64,000 nucleotides of DNA. It comes from Parabacteroides faecalis (lineage in GTDB: Bacteria; Bacteroidota; Bacteroidia; Bacteroidales; Tannerellaceae). How positions within the stretch are numbered: the first letter of the stretch is position 1; every line of letters begins with the position of its first letter. Below the pieces are notes generated by a model. That model was not told the origin of the DNA and did not search any database. It saw nothing but the letters and a program-made list of their open reading frames with translations. Location of the stretch: positions 31,991 to 95,990 of the forward strand of contig NZ_JAKZMM010000013.1 of assembly GCF_022809355.1 (NCBI RefSeq), read 5' to 3'. Of this stretch, positions 22,085 through 29,607 are shown in pieces. The translations under genes and the position numbers were made by a program.

Positions 22085-23914
22085 ATGATACTGGTTTTTG
22101 GCGGAACAACTGAAGGACGATTGGTTGCCCAGGTATTGGAAGAGGCCGGAAAGCCATTCTTATATTCCACGAAAGGAGAGGGACAAGAAATGGAGCTGGT
22201 CCATGGCAAACGTCTTTGCGGAGCCATGAATGAAGAGGCTATGGCGGACTGTTGTTCAGAGGCTTCGGTTCGTTTGATTGTAGATGCCGCTCATCCGTTT
22301 GCAGTCCAATTACATCAAACGATTGCTGCTGTTGCAGCCCGACTGAGTTTGCCGGTTATTCGTTATGAGCGGAAATATTCTCCAAGGAACCCTGATTTTG
22401 TATGGTGTGATGATTATGCAGATGCCATGCAGAAAATGGAATTGGCCGGTGTTTCCCGACTGTTGGCGTGGACGGGCGTGAATACGATTCGTCCTCTTCG
22501 ACCTTTTTGGTCTGCGCATGAGTCTTTCTTCCGGATATTAAATCGAGAAGATTCCCGGCGAATAGCTTCAGATCAGGGTTTTCCTTCAGATCATTTGCTT
22601 TTTTATCAGGAACAATCGGATGAGAGTATGATCAGGCAGGTTTTGCCAGATGCGATTCTGACAAAAGAGAGTGGCAGTTCTGGTTTCTTTGAAGAGAAAA
22701 CAGCAGTAGCTCTCCAAAAGCATATTCCGGTGTATGTGATCAAACGCCCTGTGCTTCCGGACTCATTTTTGTGTGTCTATGGAGAATTTGGTTTGCGGCG
22801 GGAAATTTATCGTTTATTGCCTGACTTTTTTGATTTGCATTGTGGATTGACGACTGGGGCTTGTGCGACGGCTGCTGCAAAAGCGGCTTTGCATAAGATT
22901 TTGTATGGAGAGGAAATTCCTTCTATGGAAATCCAGTTGCCTTCAGGAGAACCGGTTGTTTTGCCTGTTGCTTCTGTGGAAGCAGATGAAACAGGAGTGG
23001 CATGTTCGGTGATTAAAGAGGCTGGTGATGATCCGGATGTGACAAATGGATGCCGGATCAAAGTACATGTTTCGGTGGTGGATGGAGAAACGGAAGAAGA
23101 ACCTCTGATTCGTTTTCAAGCAGGTCCGGGTGTGGGAACGGTTACTTTACCCGGCTTGGGACTGGAAGTTGGCGGACCAGCGATCAACCAGACTCCCCGA
23201 CGGATGATGGAAACGGAACTGCATCGTTTGGTTGTTGCTTCCGGAAGAAAGATTTCTTCTATATGGGTCACAGTGTCTGTGGAGCATGGAGAGGAATTAG
23301 CCAAACGTACTTTCAATCCAAAATTAGGTATTGTTGGTGGTATTTCCATTATTGGCACCTCGGGTATTGTACGTCCGTTCTCATCGGAAGCATTTGTGGC
23401 TTCTATCCGGAAGGAAGTCCAGGTTGCTAAAGCAGTTGGATGTTCGCAGCTGGTGATTAATTCGGGGGCGAAGAGCGAGCGATATCTAAAGACTTATTTG
23501 GCTGATCGGTCTATTCCGCAGCAAGGATTTGTACATTATGGTAATTTTATTGGAGCAACTCTTCAGATTGCTGTTGAGACTGGGTTTCAGCATATCATTA
23601 TGGGACTGATGTTAGGAAAAGCTGTCAAGCTGGCAGAAGGAGCATTGGATACGCATAGTAAGAAAGTCATCATGAATCGGGATTATTTGCTGCAGGTAGC
23701 CGGGAAGACATCCTGTTCAGCGGATATCTTATCTGCAATTCCGTCATTGACTTTGGCGCGTGAGTTATGGCAATTGATCTCTCCCGAGATCTATCCTGAA
23801 TTTTATCAGATGATCTTGCAGGATTGCTATCGTTCGTGTGCTCCACTTTTGCAGTCAGCACATTTGGAACTGCTTCTTATTTCGGAAGAAGGAAATGTGA
23901 TTCCATTGGGATAA
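22085..23914 (+). CDS. Fused precorrin-6A reductase / cobalt-precorrin-5B C1-methyltransferase
   Basis: A 609-residue fusion from the ATG at 22085 (an upstream in-frame start at 22046 lies inside the previous gene). Residues 1 to about 245 are CbiJ/CobK reductase (MILVFGGTTEGRLVAQVLEE, DAAHPFAVQLHQTI, LLAWTGVNTIRPL). Residues about 255-605 are CbiD (LHCGLTTGACATAAAKAAL, GPGVGTVTLPGLGLEVGGPA, GISIIGTSGIVRPFS), which methylates C1. Last gene of the riboswitch operon; cbiL/cobI, the cobalt chelatase and cbiA are not in this window. Confidence 0.92.
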   Translation: MILVFGGTTEGRLVAQVLEEAGKPFLYSTKGEGQEMELVHGKRLCGAMNEEAMADCCSEASVRLIVDAAHPFAVQLHQTIAAVAARLSLPVIRYERKYSPRNPDFVWCDDYADAMQKMELAGVSRLLAWTGVNTIRPLRPFWSAHESFFRILNREDSRRIASDQGFPSDHLLFYQEQSDESMIRQVLPDAILTKESGSSGFFEEKTAVALQKHIPVYVIKRPVLPDSFLCVYGEFGLRREIYRLLPDFFDLHCGLTTGACATAAAKAALHKILYGEEIPSMEIQLPSGEPVVLPVASVEADETGVACSVIKEAGDDPDVTNGCRIKVHVSVVDGETEEEPLIRFQAGPGVGTVTLPGLGLEVGGPAINQTPRRMMETELHRLVVASGRKISSIWVTVSVEHGEELAKRTFNPKLGIVGGISIIGTSGIVRPFSSEAFVASIRKEVQVAKAVGCSQLVINSGAKSERYLKTYLADRSIPQQGFVHYGNFIGATLQIAVETGFQHIIMGLMLGKAVKLAEGALDTHSKKVIMNRDYLLQVAGKTSCSADILSAIPSLTLARELWQLISPEIYPEFYQMILQDCYRSCAPLLQSAHLELLLISEEGNVIPLG

Positions 23915-23924
23915 ACGTCTTGGG

Positions 23925-23956
23925 TTTGTATAGTTGAATTTATCTTTTTATTTTTG
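23925..23956 (+). promoter_or_regulatory. Promoter of the NikR-like gene
   Basis: TTTG at 23925-23928, 20 bases, then TATTTTTG at 23949-23956: a full match to the consensus, 25 bases before the start codon. It separates this gene from riboswitch control. Confidence 0.7.
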
Positions 23957-23981
23957 TGCCATAATTTAGTTAGTAATCAGG

Positions 23982-24383
23982 ATGGCGTTAAAGCGATTTG
24001 GGGTTTCTTTGGAAGACGATTTGTTGGAGTCGTTAGACCAATATGTACTGGAGAATGGTTTTTCGAATCGTTCACAGGCTATCCGTTTCCTAATTGAGAA
24101 GAATCTGGCGGAGAAGAAGTGGCTTTGTAATCATATCGTGGCAGGTACGATTATAATCATGTATGACCAGGGGAAAAAGGAGATTGCTTCGAAAATCAAT
24201 CTGATTGAGCAGGATTATCAGGATGTGATTCTTTCTTCTTCGCAGTATTTTATAAACAAGAATTTCTGTTTGCATATTGCTACGGTGATGGGTGAGGCGC
24301 ATCGATTGACGGATTTGTCGGATCGTCTGACTACGATTAAAGGTATCAAGCATGGTAAACTGGTGATGAGCCGGGCCGATTGA
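23982..24383 (+). CDS. NikR-like ribbon-helix-helix metalloregulator with altered metal site
   Basis: A 133-residue NikR family protein. Residues 3-45 are the ribbon-helix-helix DNA-binding part (LKRFGVSLEDDLLESLDQYV, FSNRSQAIRFLIEK); the rest is the ACT-like tetramerisation and metal domain (VAGTIIIMYDQGKKEI, GIKHGKLV). By my alignment to E. coli NikR, the ligands His87 and His89 are Gln88 and Phe90 here, the His-rich stretch containing His76 is QDYQ, and only the cysteine (Cys96) remains, with an extra His98. It may therefore sense a different metal or be tuned to cobalt, which fits its place beside the corrin operon. It precedes a TonB-dependent receptor by 75 bases. Confidence 0.85.
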   Translation: MALKRFGVSLEDDLLESLDQYVLENGFSNRSQAIRFLIEKNLAEKKWLCNHIVAGTIIIMYDQGKKEIASKINLIEQDYQDVILSSSQYFINKNFCLHIATVMGEAHRLTDLSDRLTTIKGIKHGKLVMSRAD

Positions 24384-24404
24384 GCCTTATTTTTTTAGTA
24401 ATAT

Positions 24405-24433
24405 GGTAACACGTTTTCTTGGAAAGGTAACAC
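24405..24433 (+). promoter_or_regulatory. Candidate operator: two GGTAACAC direct repeats
   Basis: GGTAACAC at 24405-24412 and again at 24426-24433, 21 bases (two helical turns) apart. The second copy falls between a TTG at 24419-24421 and a TATATTTA box at 24440-24447, so a bound repressor would cover the promoter of the receptor gene. Confidence 0.5.
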
Positions 24434-24458
24434 AGTGTATATATTTATTAAGAGATAG

Positions 24459-26336
24459 ATGAAAAGAAATGTATTGATTGTAGCAGGCTTGGTTGCTTCG
24501 GGTGTTGTTATGGCAGAAACACCGCTGGAAGTAGACAGTTTGATCCATCTGAATAGTTTGGTTGTTTCTGCTAATAAGATTGAGGTAAATCGGAATAGTG
24601 TTCCGCTGACTATTTCGGTGATAGGGCGTAGTCAGATTGAAAACAGCAGTGAATCGGCTCTTTTACCAGTACTTTCCGAGCAGGTGCCAGGTTTGTTTGT
24701 AACGGAAAAAGGCATTACCGGTTTTGGTGTTTCTACCAATGCTGCCGGTACCATCAATATCCGTGGGGTAGGAAGTGGAAACAAAGTCTTGGTATTATTT
24801 GATGGCCAACCACAGTGGGCCGGACTTTTTGGACATGCCTTGCCGGATACTTATGTGGCTTCGGATGTAGAAAAGGTTGAAGTTATTCGCGGACCGGGTT
24901 CGCTGTTGTATGGCTCAAATGCTATGGGTGGTGTGATCAATATCATTACGCGTCGGCATCATCAGCAGGGACGTCGTACACAGGCTCGGGTGATGTACGG
25001 GTCATATAATACACAGAAATATATGGTGAATAATGGATATAATGTGGGCAATTTCAGTTCTTTTGTCTCGATAAATCATGATCGGACGGACGGACATCGC
25101 CCTAATTCTGATTTCCAAATCACCAATGGCTTTGCGAATTTAGGATATCGTTTTAATGATGTTTACCAATTGCGCGGAGATGTAAGTCTGGCAAAGTATA
25201 AGTTCCAGAATCCGGGAGAAACATTCAATCCGATTTTTGACAATAAGATGGATGTCTGGCGTGGTACTTCGTCATTGGCTCTCGAAAACCAGTATGAGAA
25301 AATGAGTGGGGCAATCCGGCTTTTCTATAACTGGGGGAATCATGAGATTAACGATGGCTATTATACGGGCGAAGATCCCCAGAATTATCTATTCCGATCG
25401 ACCGACCGGAATTTGGGCGTTCTTTTTTACGAATCTTTCCGGCTCTTTGAAGGGAATAACTTCACGGTGGGTATCGATTATAAAAACTGGGGTGGTCATG
25501 CTTGGAATCAGATGAATGATGGTTCTGCAGATCAGGAGATCATTGATAAATCTGTCAACGAAGTGGCTGGTTATGTCATTATGCAACAGGATTTTTTCAA
25601 TAAACTGGGGGTAAATGCGGGTGTCCGTTACGAACACAACAGTTCGTTTGGCGGTGCTTGGGTGCCACAGGCAGGTTTGACATATCGGCCGTTTGAAGGG
25701 AATGTCTGGAAAGCTTCTCTTTCCAAAGGTTTCCGTAGCCCGAATATTCGTGAATTATATATGTTTAAGCCGAAGAATCCGGATCTGAAACCGGAAAATA
25801 TGATGAATTATGAAATCTCGGTAGGGCAGTCTTTCCTTGACGGACGTTTGTCGGCCGAGGTGACAGCCTTTTACATCGACGGGAAAGATATGATCCGTAC
25901 GGCTATGATTGATGGCAATCCGCTGAATGTCAATACAGGGGAATTTACCAATAAGGGAGTAGAGGCCGAAGTGAAATACCAGATTCTGCAGAATCTTTCG
26001 TTTACGACCAATTATAGTTTTTTGGATCAGAGTGACCCGATTGCAGGAGCTCCTAAACATAAATTCTATGCAGGAGCGACTTATCTTCCAGGGCGTTTCT
26101 CGTTCCATCTGGCTGTTCAATCAATTTTTGATCTCTATACAGACGAGGCTTGCACGAAGCAGGAAGATTATACCGTCTTGAATGCCCGTGCTGCTTATCA
26201 TTTTGGGAAGAATCCGGATAAAGGATTGAATATTTTCGTGAAGGGAGAGAATCTGACGGCTACGCGTTATTCCATTAACGATGGTTTCCCGATGCCTAAA
26301 GCTACTTTTATGGGTGGTATTGAGGTAATATTCTGA
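24459..26336 (+). CDS. TonB-dependent outer membrane receptor (BtuB/metal-complex type)
   Basis: A 625-residue receptor: signal peptide (MKRNVLIVAGLVASGVVMAE), plug domain at about residues 45-165 (NSVPLTISVIGRSQIE, NIRGVGSGNKVLVLFDG, VEVIRGPGSLLYGSNAMGGVINI) and a 22-strand barrel ending in the aromatic tail MGGIEVIF. It imports a scarce ligand across the outer membrane using TonB energy. Size is close to BtuB and it follows corrin genes, but it has no cobalamin riboswitch upstream; the NikR-like gene and the GGTAACAC repeats suggest metal control, so a cobalt or nickel chelate is as likely as a corrinoid. Confidence 0.88.
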   Translation: MKRNVLIVAGLVASGVVMAETPLEVDSLIHLNSLVVSANKIEVNRNSVPLTISVIGRSQIENSSESALLPVLSEQVPGLFVTEKGITGFGVSTNAAGTINIRGVGSGNKVLVLFDGQPQWAGLFGHALPDTYVASDVEKVEVIRGPGSLLYGSNAMGGVINIITRRHHQQGRRTQARVMYGSYNTQKYMVNNGYNVGNFSSFVSINHDRTDGHRPNSDFQITNGFANLGYRFNDVYQLRGDVSLAKYKFQNPGETFNPIFDNKMDVWRGTSSLALENQYEKMSGAIRLFYNWGNHEINDGYYTGEDPQNYLFRSTDRNLGVLFYESFRLFEGNNFTVGIDYKNWGGHAWNQMNDGSADQEIIDKSVNEVAGYVIMQQDFFNKLGVNAGVRYEHNSSFGGAWVPQAGLTYRPFEGNVWKASLSKGFRSPNIRELYMFKPKNPDLKPENMMNYEISVGQSFLDGRLSAEVTAFYIDGKDMIRTAMIDGNPLNVNTGEFTNKGVEAEVKYQILQNLSFTTNYSFLDQSDPIAGAPKHKFYAGATYLPGRFSFHLAVQSIFDLYTDEACTKQEDYTVLNARAAYHFGKNPDKGLNIFVKGENLTATRYSINDGFPMPKATFMGGIEVIF

Positions 26337-26373
26337 TTTATAGTTTGTTGTGCTGCTACTTTTGTAGTTGGGT

Positions 26374-26817
26374 AAATTCCTAAAAGTTCAAAAGGTTCAA
26401 AAAGTTCAAAAAGTTCACTGTGTCCCCACGGCTGAAACTTTCGGCGTGGTTGTTTAAGAAAGCGTGGTACAAAACAGAAGACAAAGAGAGAAGAGTTTTG
26501 TCGGATTGTTTATTGGCAAGATGATTGTTCGTATTACGGAAGCAGGTGTCTGCCGAGAAATGCGAGGATTGTAGTTGTAACAAAAAAAGCTGTGTTGGAT
26601 GGCTTGTTTCGTATAGATCCGCTGAGGAAATCTCGATGAGCTGTCGGGCTTTGCAAAGCTTCTTATAACTGTACTTATTGTACAAAATACATCTTTCGTT
26701 GTCAAGTAGGCAAGTGTTTGCTAGGTCTTTATTCATTGCACCGCAGATTCAGATAATTTCAGGGAGGGCACTGTGAACTTTTTGAACTTTTTGAACCTTT
26801 TGAACTTTTGGGAATTT
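26374..26817. repeat. Non-coding element bounded by 45-base inverted repeats
   Basis: The left arm 26374-26418 and right arm 26773-26817 are reverse complements with one mismatch. Each arm is built of a 9-base theme, roughly AAAAAGTTC, repeated four times. Just inside the left arm lies a hairpin CCACGGCTGAA...TTCGGCGTGG. The roughly 350 internal bases show no convincing gene. It follows the receptor gene and could be a MITE-like or REP-like element or a very long hairpin. No target duplication was identified. Confidence 0.7.
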
Positions 26818-26848
26818 TTGCCATTGAAAATTCTTCATTTCATAGGCA

Positions 26849-26908
26849 GAAAAAGTGAAAAAGACGCCGGCTTTTTATGAAAAGCTGGCATTGTTTTTCA
26901 CTTTTTTT
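26849..26908. terminator. Long hairpin before the AraC-type regulator
   Basis: A two-part stem: AAAAAGTGAAAAA with TTTTTCACTTTTT outside, and GCCGGCTTTT with AAAAGCTGGC inside. It ends in a T run on the plus strand and could stop transcripts from the receptor side. TATCTTCG at 26910-26917, right behind it, may be the -7 box of the regulator gene. Confidence 0.65.
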
Positions 26909-26984
26909 GTATCTTCGCATAAGCAAAGTCACTGGTAGTGTTTTGGCTCCGAAATTGTAACTAAACATAAATATATAATTATCC

Positions 26985-28682
26985 ATGAAGAAGTTGTTAC
27001 ACTACTGTAAATTGTGGGGCTTTTCCCTAGTGACTCCATGTTGCATTTTGTTTTCTTGTCAATCGGAGCCAACCTGCTCACCTGATGATCTTGAGTTCCA
27101 AAAGCGGTTTGACCGTAATTATCATTATGTAGTCAATAATATGCTGAAGACTCATGAGAAGATGGATACGCTATTGATGTTATGCGATGAATTGATGTCC
27201 ACATCACCTTCCCGGCTTGAACCTCGTCAGCTTAGGTTATGGAATTATTCTTATGCCTTATCGTCATCGGTATATTTTAATAATAATGATTTGAAAAAAG
27301 GATTAGCTTGTCTTCAGCGAGGATTGTTTTTGTCAGATTCGCTAAACGATCCACTTTGTAAAAATCGGATATCCAGTACCTTGGCATTGGTGTATTCAAA
27401 CTGGAAGATGAACGACGAGGCTAATGAACTTTTCAATCAGGTAATAGCCAATTCTGATAAAAGCGATACCTTGTCGATGGCAAATGCCTATTTAGCAAAA
27501 GCTATGCACATGGTTTATACCATGAAATATGATTCGGCAGTCTATTATATGTCGCTGATTGACAAGTTGAACATCCAGGAAGAGGATATGCTTCCGGGTT
27601 CTTATAAATCAGTTGATTATACCACTCGTTTTTATAAAGGCTGGAGTTTGAGCGAGATACCTGATTCGTTGAACCGTTCGATTGAGTTACTTCAAAGTCT
27701 GTATGACGATTATCATGCCCATAAGGAAGAAACGGTTTCTTTTGAATCGGTTTGTTTCCGGTTAGGAAAGGCTTATGAGCGGGCAGGAGATCCGAAAAAA
27801 GCGGATTTTTATTATCAGGAGGCTAAAAAATTGATTCTTACCAGGCCCGTTTCTTTCCAGTTGTTTGAAACTTCAGAACCGCTGATGAGCACGTATATAC
27901 AAGAGAATGACACGAAGAACGCCATGCAACTTCTGCCAGTTTGGAAAACGATATCAGAACAATATTATGATAATCAGCTGAATGGAATGCTGGCCTATTA
28001 TTCTGTAAAGCAGGATGTGGCCGGTATGGAAAAACAGATTCTGGAAGCAGAAGGGAAGTTGACCCAGCGCCGGTTGGAGATTGTAATCCTTGTGATGGTT
28101 GTCATTGTGCTGATGCTAATCATTGTATGGGGGATTTTTTACTGGAGAAACAAGAAACGTCGGCTTCAAACGTTATTCCAAGTATTGATGAGACGGTATA
28201 TTGAGTGGCGCGAGATGGGAATTTATTTAGTATCCAAACAGGGAGAATCTTTGCCTTTATTGGCTGTTGGGCAAGACCTCGAAGCTACAACTGATGAAAC
28301 TCTCCAGGAATCGTCTGATTCAGAAGGTACGAGTGATGATGATTTTTATCGTAACTTGTATTATCGTGTATTATTGGTGATGGAAAAAGACCGTCCTTTC
28401 CTGAATCCGGAACTGACTATCTCGCTTCTAGCTAAAGCCGCTATTACCAATCGTACACATCTTTCAACGGCTATCAACCGTATGACGGGTACAAACTTCA
28501 GTACATGGTTGGCTGAATACCGGGTGAATTATGTGATTCATCTGATGACTACCAGCGGATCAGATAATTGGGATATGCTTTACGAAAAGGCAGGTTTTGG
28601 ATCCCGGACTTCCTTCTATCGGCAGTTCAAGCAAATTACCGGACTTACACCGAAACAGTTCTTAAAGCAACGGAAGTTTTAA
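26985..28682 (+). CDS. Membrane-anchored TPR sensor with AraC-type DNA-binding domain
   Basis: A 565-residue one-protein signalling unit. An N-terminal export signal ends at a lipobox-like LFSC; residues about 40-350 are tetratricopeptide-like helices predicted outside the cytoplasm; one membrane helix (about 364-386, EIVILVMVVIVLMLIIVWGI); then a cytoplasmic region and an AraC HTH at about 465-565 (ISLLAKAAITNRTHLSTAIN, FGSRTSFYRQFKQITGLTPK, read in parts). Such proteins in Bacteroidales lie next to fimbrial operons, and here the fimbrial genes follow directly. The signal sensed is unknown. It probably acts on the GTACCA array at 28779-28867. Confidence 0.85.
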   Translation: MKKLLHYCKLWGFSLVTPCCILFSCQSEPTCSPDDLEFQKRFDRNYHYVVNNMLKTHEKMDTLLMLCDELMSTSPSRLEPRQLRLWNYSYALSSSVYFNNNDLKKGLACLQRGLFLSDSLNDPLCKNRISSTLALVYSNWKMNDEANELFNQVIANSDKSDTLSMANAYLAKAMHMVYTMKYDSAVYYMSLIDKLNIQEEDMLPGSYKSVDYTTRFYKGWSLSEIPDSLNRSIELLQSLYDDYHAHKEETVSFESVCFRLGKAYERAGDPKKADFYYQEAKKLILTRPVSFQLFETSEPLMSTYIQENDTKNAMQLLPVWKTISEQYYDNQLNGMLAYYSVKQDVAGMEKQILEAEGKLTQRRLEIVILVMVVIVLMLIIVWGIFYWRNKKRRLQTLFQVLMRRYIEWREMGIYLVSKQGESLPLLAVGQDLEATTDETLQESSDSEGTSDDDFYRNLYYRVLLVMEKDRPFLNPELTISLLAKAAITNRTHLSTAINRMTGTNFSTWLAEYRVNYVIHLMTTSGSDNWDMLYEKAGFGSRTSFYRQFKQITGLTPKQFLKQRKF

Positions 28683-28713
28683 CAAGATTGTAGTCTTGAT
28701 TTAATGTATCATC

Positions 28714-28756
28714 AAGCGAGTTCAGTACTTTAAAAGTATTGAGCCCGCTTTTTTAT
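28714..28756 (+). terminator. Terminator of the AraC-type regulator gene
   Basis: Stem AAGCGAGTTCAGTACT (28714-28729) with AGTATTGAGCCCGCTT (28735-28750), followed by TTTTAT. It separates the regulator from the fimbrial operon. Confidence 0.8.
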
Positions 28757-28778
28757 TTTGTATCAATTCGTTCATTTA

Positions 28779-28867
28779 GTACCATATTATTCATAGCCTG
28801 TTACTTTTTGTACCAGATTCTATATATGAAATACCAAAAGGTTCATCGTTGTTTCGGCGATGTACCA
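28779..28867 (+). promoter_or_regulatory. Phased GTACCA array before the fimbrial operon
   Basis: GTACCA occurs at 28779, 28810 and 28862, with ATACCA at 28831, all in the same direction. The spacings are 31, 21 and 31 bases, i.e. three, two and three helical turns. AraC-family proteins often bind direct repeats in phase, so this is a candidate operator. The rest of the 28757-29021 gap shows no other feature. Confidence 0.5.
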
Positions 28868-29021
28868 AGTATCTGTTTTGTCTTTAGCTTTGTCTTATTG
28901 AAAAAATGACGATGGCGGATCAGGTTTCTCTTTTGTGGAATTGGAAAGTGTAATTTTAGATGCGATGATCCGTTGTAATTGCTAGCTTAGATTGTATTGA
29001 TTGTATAAAAAAGATATTTTT

Positions 29022-29582
29022 ATGGTGACATCTGTTGTGTATAGAAGACACCTGACCCGTATATTATTATTAGGTACAATGGTTGTCTTTATGGTTCGTT
29101 TGTCGGCTCAGGAAATAGCCGTGAAGACGAATGGGCTGTATTGGCTGACTACAACCTTGAACGCAGGAGTTGAATTTGCTACCAGTAATAAGGTGACCAT
29201 TGAGCTAAACGCCGCCTATAATCCTTGGACATTCAAAGACGATAAAAAAATGAGGTTCTGGTTAGTACAACCGGAATTGAAATATTGGTTGTGTGAAAAA
29301 TTTGAAGGTCATTTTGTGGGGTTACATCTACACAGTGCTCAATTCTTTGGAGGTTTTAAGGATAAACGTTACGACGGCTATCTGGCCGGCGGAGGAATTT
29401 CTTATGGTTATAACTGGATTCTTTCACCGCATTGGAATCTGGAAGCTGCGATTGGTTTGGGATATGCCCGTCTGTGGTTCAAAGAGAGCGACAGAATTTA
29501 CTGTGAGAAGTGTTACGAGAATAAAACCAAAAATTATGTAGGGCCTACGCAGGCTGCCATTTCTCTAGTTTATATGTTTTAG
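29022..29582 (+). CDS. DUF3575 outer membrane protein, first gene of the fimbrial operon
   Basis: A 186-residue protein with a signal peptide (LTRILLLGTMVVFMVRLSAQ) and a small beta-barrel-like body of alternating strands (IAVKTNGLYWLTTTLNAGVE, VTIELNAAYNPWTF, FVGLHLHSAQFFGGF, LEAAIGLGYARLWF) ending in the aromatic LVYMF. DUF3575 genes commonly open type V pilus loci in Bacteroidales; the function is not established. I use the ATG at 29022; an in-frame TTG at 29001 is less likely. 25 bases precede the next gene. Confidence 0.85.
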   Translation: MVTSVVYRRHLTRILLLGTMVVFMVRLSAQEIAVKTNGLYWLTTTLNAGVEFATSNKVTIELNAAYNPWTFKDDKKMRFWLVQPELKYWLCEKFEGHFVGLHLHSAQFFGGFKDKRYDGYLAGGGISYGYNWILSPHWNLEAAIGLGYARLWFKESDRIYCEKCYENKTKNYVGPTQAAISLVYMF

Positions 29583-29607
29583 TTTCTAACCATTAGACGG
29601 ACTCGAT

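Noticed and set aside
24384..24458. Cobalamin riboswitch before the TonB receptor
   Set aside because: The gap is only 75 bases and lacks the conserved boxes found at 17375-17565.
26380..26736. 118-codon minus-strand frame inside the inverted-repeat element
   Set aside because: It ends in translated repeat arm (NFLNFLNLLNF) and shows no family pattern; more likely chance.
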